A DNA stretch of 64,000 nt. Origin: Achromobacter marplatensis. Its GTDB lineage: Bacteria; Pseudomonadota; Gammaproteobacteria; Burkholderiales; Burkholderiaceae_B. This document shows positions 63,047 through 64,000 of the stretch, one piece after another (the first letter of the stretch is position 1; every line of letters begins with the position of its first letter). The DNA is taken from contig NZ_NJIG01000021.1 of the NCBI RefSeq assembly GCF_002209535.1, positions 1 to 64,000 on the forward strand, written 5' to 3'. The translations under genes were made by a program, and so were the position numbers. The notes beneath the pieces were generated by a model that was not told where the DNA came from, ran no database searches, and saw only the letters and a list, made by a program, of their open reading frames with translations.

Positions 63047-64000
63047 CTACGCCGCCACCGCGGCGGCCGGTATCCGGGCAATCAGCGACTGGATTTCCGG
63101 CACGCACGAACCGCAGCCCGTGCCGCAACCCAGCGTGGATTTCAGCGCCTGAAGGTCGCAGCCGCGCTCGATGCCCGCCAGGATTGCCGCTTCGCTCACG
63201 CCCACGCAGACACAGACCGTGCGTGACCGCGCCGCGCCCGCGATCCGGCCCGTCAGCAGGCCGGAAACACTGGGCGGCGCGTCGCCCCCCGCCGCCCAGG
63301 ACAGCAGCGCGTCCTGCGCCCGCAGATCGCCCGTCAGCAGGAAGGCGCGCAAGGTGCCCTGCCCCGCTGCCACACGGCGCATCCTGCCCCGTGCCGGATC
63401 ATCGAACGCGACCTCGGCGCGCGTCAGGCTCAGCGCATCCGCCAGCTCCACCAAAAGCGCAGGCGCCGGCACCGTCTCAGCCGCCAGGCGGATCCGCACG
63501 CCGCCTGCGCCAACGGGCAGCACCACGGCGTACTCAAAGCGCCGCAGCCAGGGTGCCAGGCGCACGCGCAGCGCCGCCGCGTCACCTTGAGTCCAGCCCG
63601 CCGCCTGCCACGCCAGGCGGGCAGGTTCGGCGCAGATCGCGCTGAACTTCAATTCAGGCTGATGCGACACCGGGTCTGTCGCCGGGCTGGTCAACGCATT
63701 CACACCTAAGCCCGCCATGAACGCGCTGCCCCAATGCATCGGCAAAAAGGCATGGCCGCGCTGCACGCTGTCGTCCTCCTTCACCGGCAGCACCACGCTG
63801 CCGCGCCGGGATCGCAGCCGCGCCAACGCGCCGGACTCCAGCAATAACTGCCGCATGTCGTCCGGATGCAACGACACCCAAGGTTCTTCGACGTGCTGCG
63901 TCAGCACGCGGGCAAGCGACGTGCGCGCCATGGTGTGCCAGTGGTCACGCAAGCGGCCGGTCGTCATCTGCAGCGGGAATGCCGGCGTGACCGCGTCGGC
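63047..64000 (-). CDS. nasA: Assimilatory nitrate reductase catalytic subunit, C-terminal part (cut by window edge)
   Basis: The frame stays open to the right edge, giving the last 317 residues. It begins in the molybdopterin-dinucleotide-binding domain (FPLQMTTGRLRDHWHTMARTSLA, HPDDMRQLLLESGALARLRSRRGS). The last 60 residues are a BFD-like [2Fe-2S] domain (CVCVGVSEAAILAGI, then LGCGTGCGSCVPEI), a fusion typical of NasA-type enzymes that take electrons from NADH or ferredoxin partners. It reduces nitrate to nitrite in the cytoplasm. N-terminus and operon lie outside. Confidence 0.9.
   Translation of the reverse strand, partial: ADAVTPAFPLQMTTGRLRDHWHTMARTSLARVLTQHVEEPWVSLHPDDMRQLLLESGALARLRSRRGSVVLPVKEDDSVQRGHAFLPMHWGSAFMAGLGVNALTSPATDPVSHQPELKFSAICAEPARLAWQAAGWTQGDAAALRVRLAPWLRRFEYAVVLPVGAGGVRIRLAAETVPAPALLVELADALSLTRAEVAFDDPARGRMRRVAAGQGTLRAFLLTGDLRAQDALLSWAAGGDAPPSVSGLLTGRIAGAARSRTVCVCVGVSEAAILAGIERGCDLQALKSTLGCGTGCGSCVPEIQSLIARIPAAAVAA

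Overview
The window is GC-rich chromosomal DNA from a betaproteobacterium, most likely family Alcaligenaceae (Achromobacter/Bordetella type). This rests on several traits: two tripartite-tricarboxylate (Bug/TctC) binding proteins, a second-type infA, a malic enzyme with a phosphotransacetylase tail, a tkt-gap-pgk cluster, DUF3141-pta-ackA-fabI, and protein sequences typical of that family. The assignment is inferred from gene content; no rRNA or tRNA gene is present. About 67 protein genes are supported and coding density is high. Very long open frames opposite real genes are common because of the GC content and were left out.

Layout. 0-6.7 kb: the 5' tip of an IS3-family insertion sequence at the left edge, then purC, a GFA-type protein, class II aldolase, an SMP-30 lactonase, a dicarboxylate/amino-acid symporter with species-type repeats and a strong terminator behind it, and two unrecognised genes. 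6.9-23.5 kb: a complete phosphonate (C-P lyase) locus. phnGHIJKLM run leftward as one tightly overlapped operon. Divergently come phnF (GntR repressor), a second phnM-like gene, a DUF1045 two-histidine phosphoesterase and phnN. phnCDE (ABC uptake) lies 4.4 kb further on, behind an inserted LysR / gamma-glutamyltransferase / Bug / GAF module. Palindromic sites fitting PhnF, a good sigma70 promoter and a PHO-box-like site suggest both substrate and phosphate-starvation control. phnP and phnO are absent; the DUF1045 protein is a candidate for the PhnP step.

23.7-37.4 kb: an ArsR-AHSA1 pair with two palindromic operators, infA behind a 492-base leader, a Tat-type M23 peptidase with a lipoprotein, a Mog-type molybdenum cofactor gene, a DltD-family acyltransferase followed by an unlisted 46-residue membrane peptide with a DltX-like C-terminal motif, a PiT phosphate transporter, a DsbA/FrnE-like protein, glutathione transferases, azlCD, cbpAM and small enzymes. 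37.6-43.1 kb: a four-gene overlapped operon (DUF3141 alpha/beta hydrolase with a histone-like tail, phosphotransacetylase, acetate kinase, enoyl-ACP reductase). 43-51 kb: a SulP transporter, a second Bug protein, a nested inverted-repeat element, and pgk-gap-tkt. 51-64 kb: rsmE, a maeB-patatin-barstar overlap chain, an FAD-oxidase-like gene, an aminotransferase, a lytic transglycosylase, ubiD, a yqjD-yqjE-yqjK-like membrane-stress trio, a secreted unknown, and the C-terminal third of an assimilatory nitrate reductase cut by the right edge.

The most interesting items are the DltD plus DltX-like microprotein pair away from other dlt genes, the doubled phnM with a candidate PhnP substitute, the gamma-glutamyltransferase module inside the phosphonate locus, the doubled operator in which one palindrome spans the arsR start codon, and the 179-bp nested inverted-repeat element.
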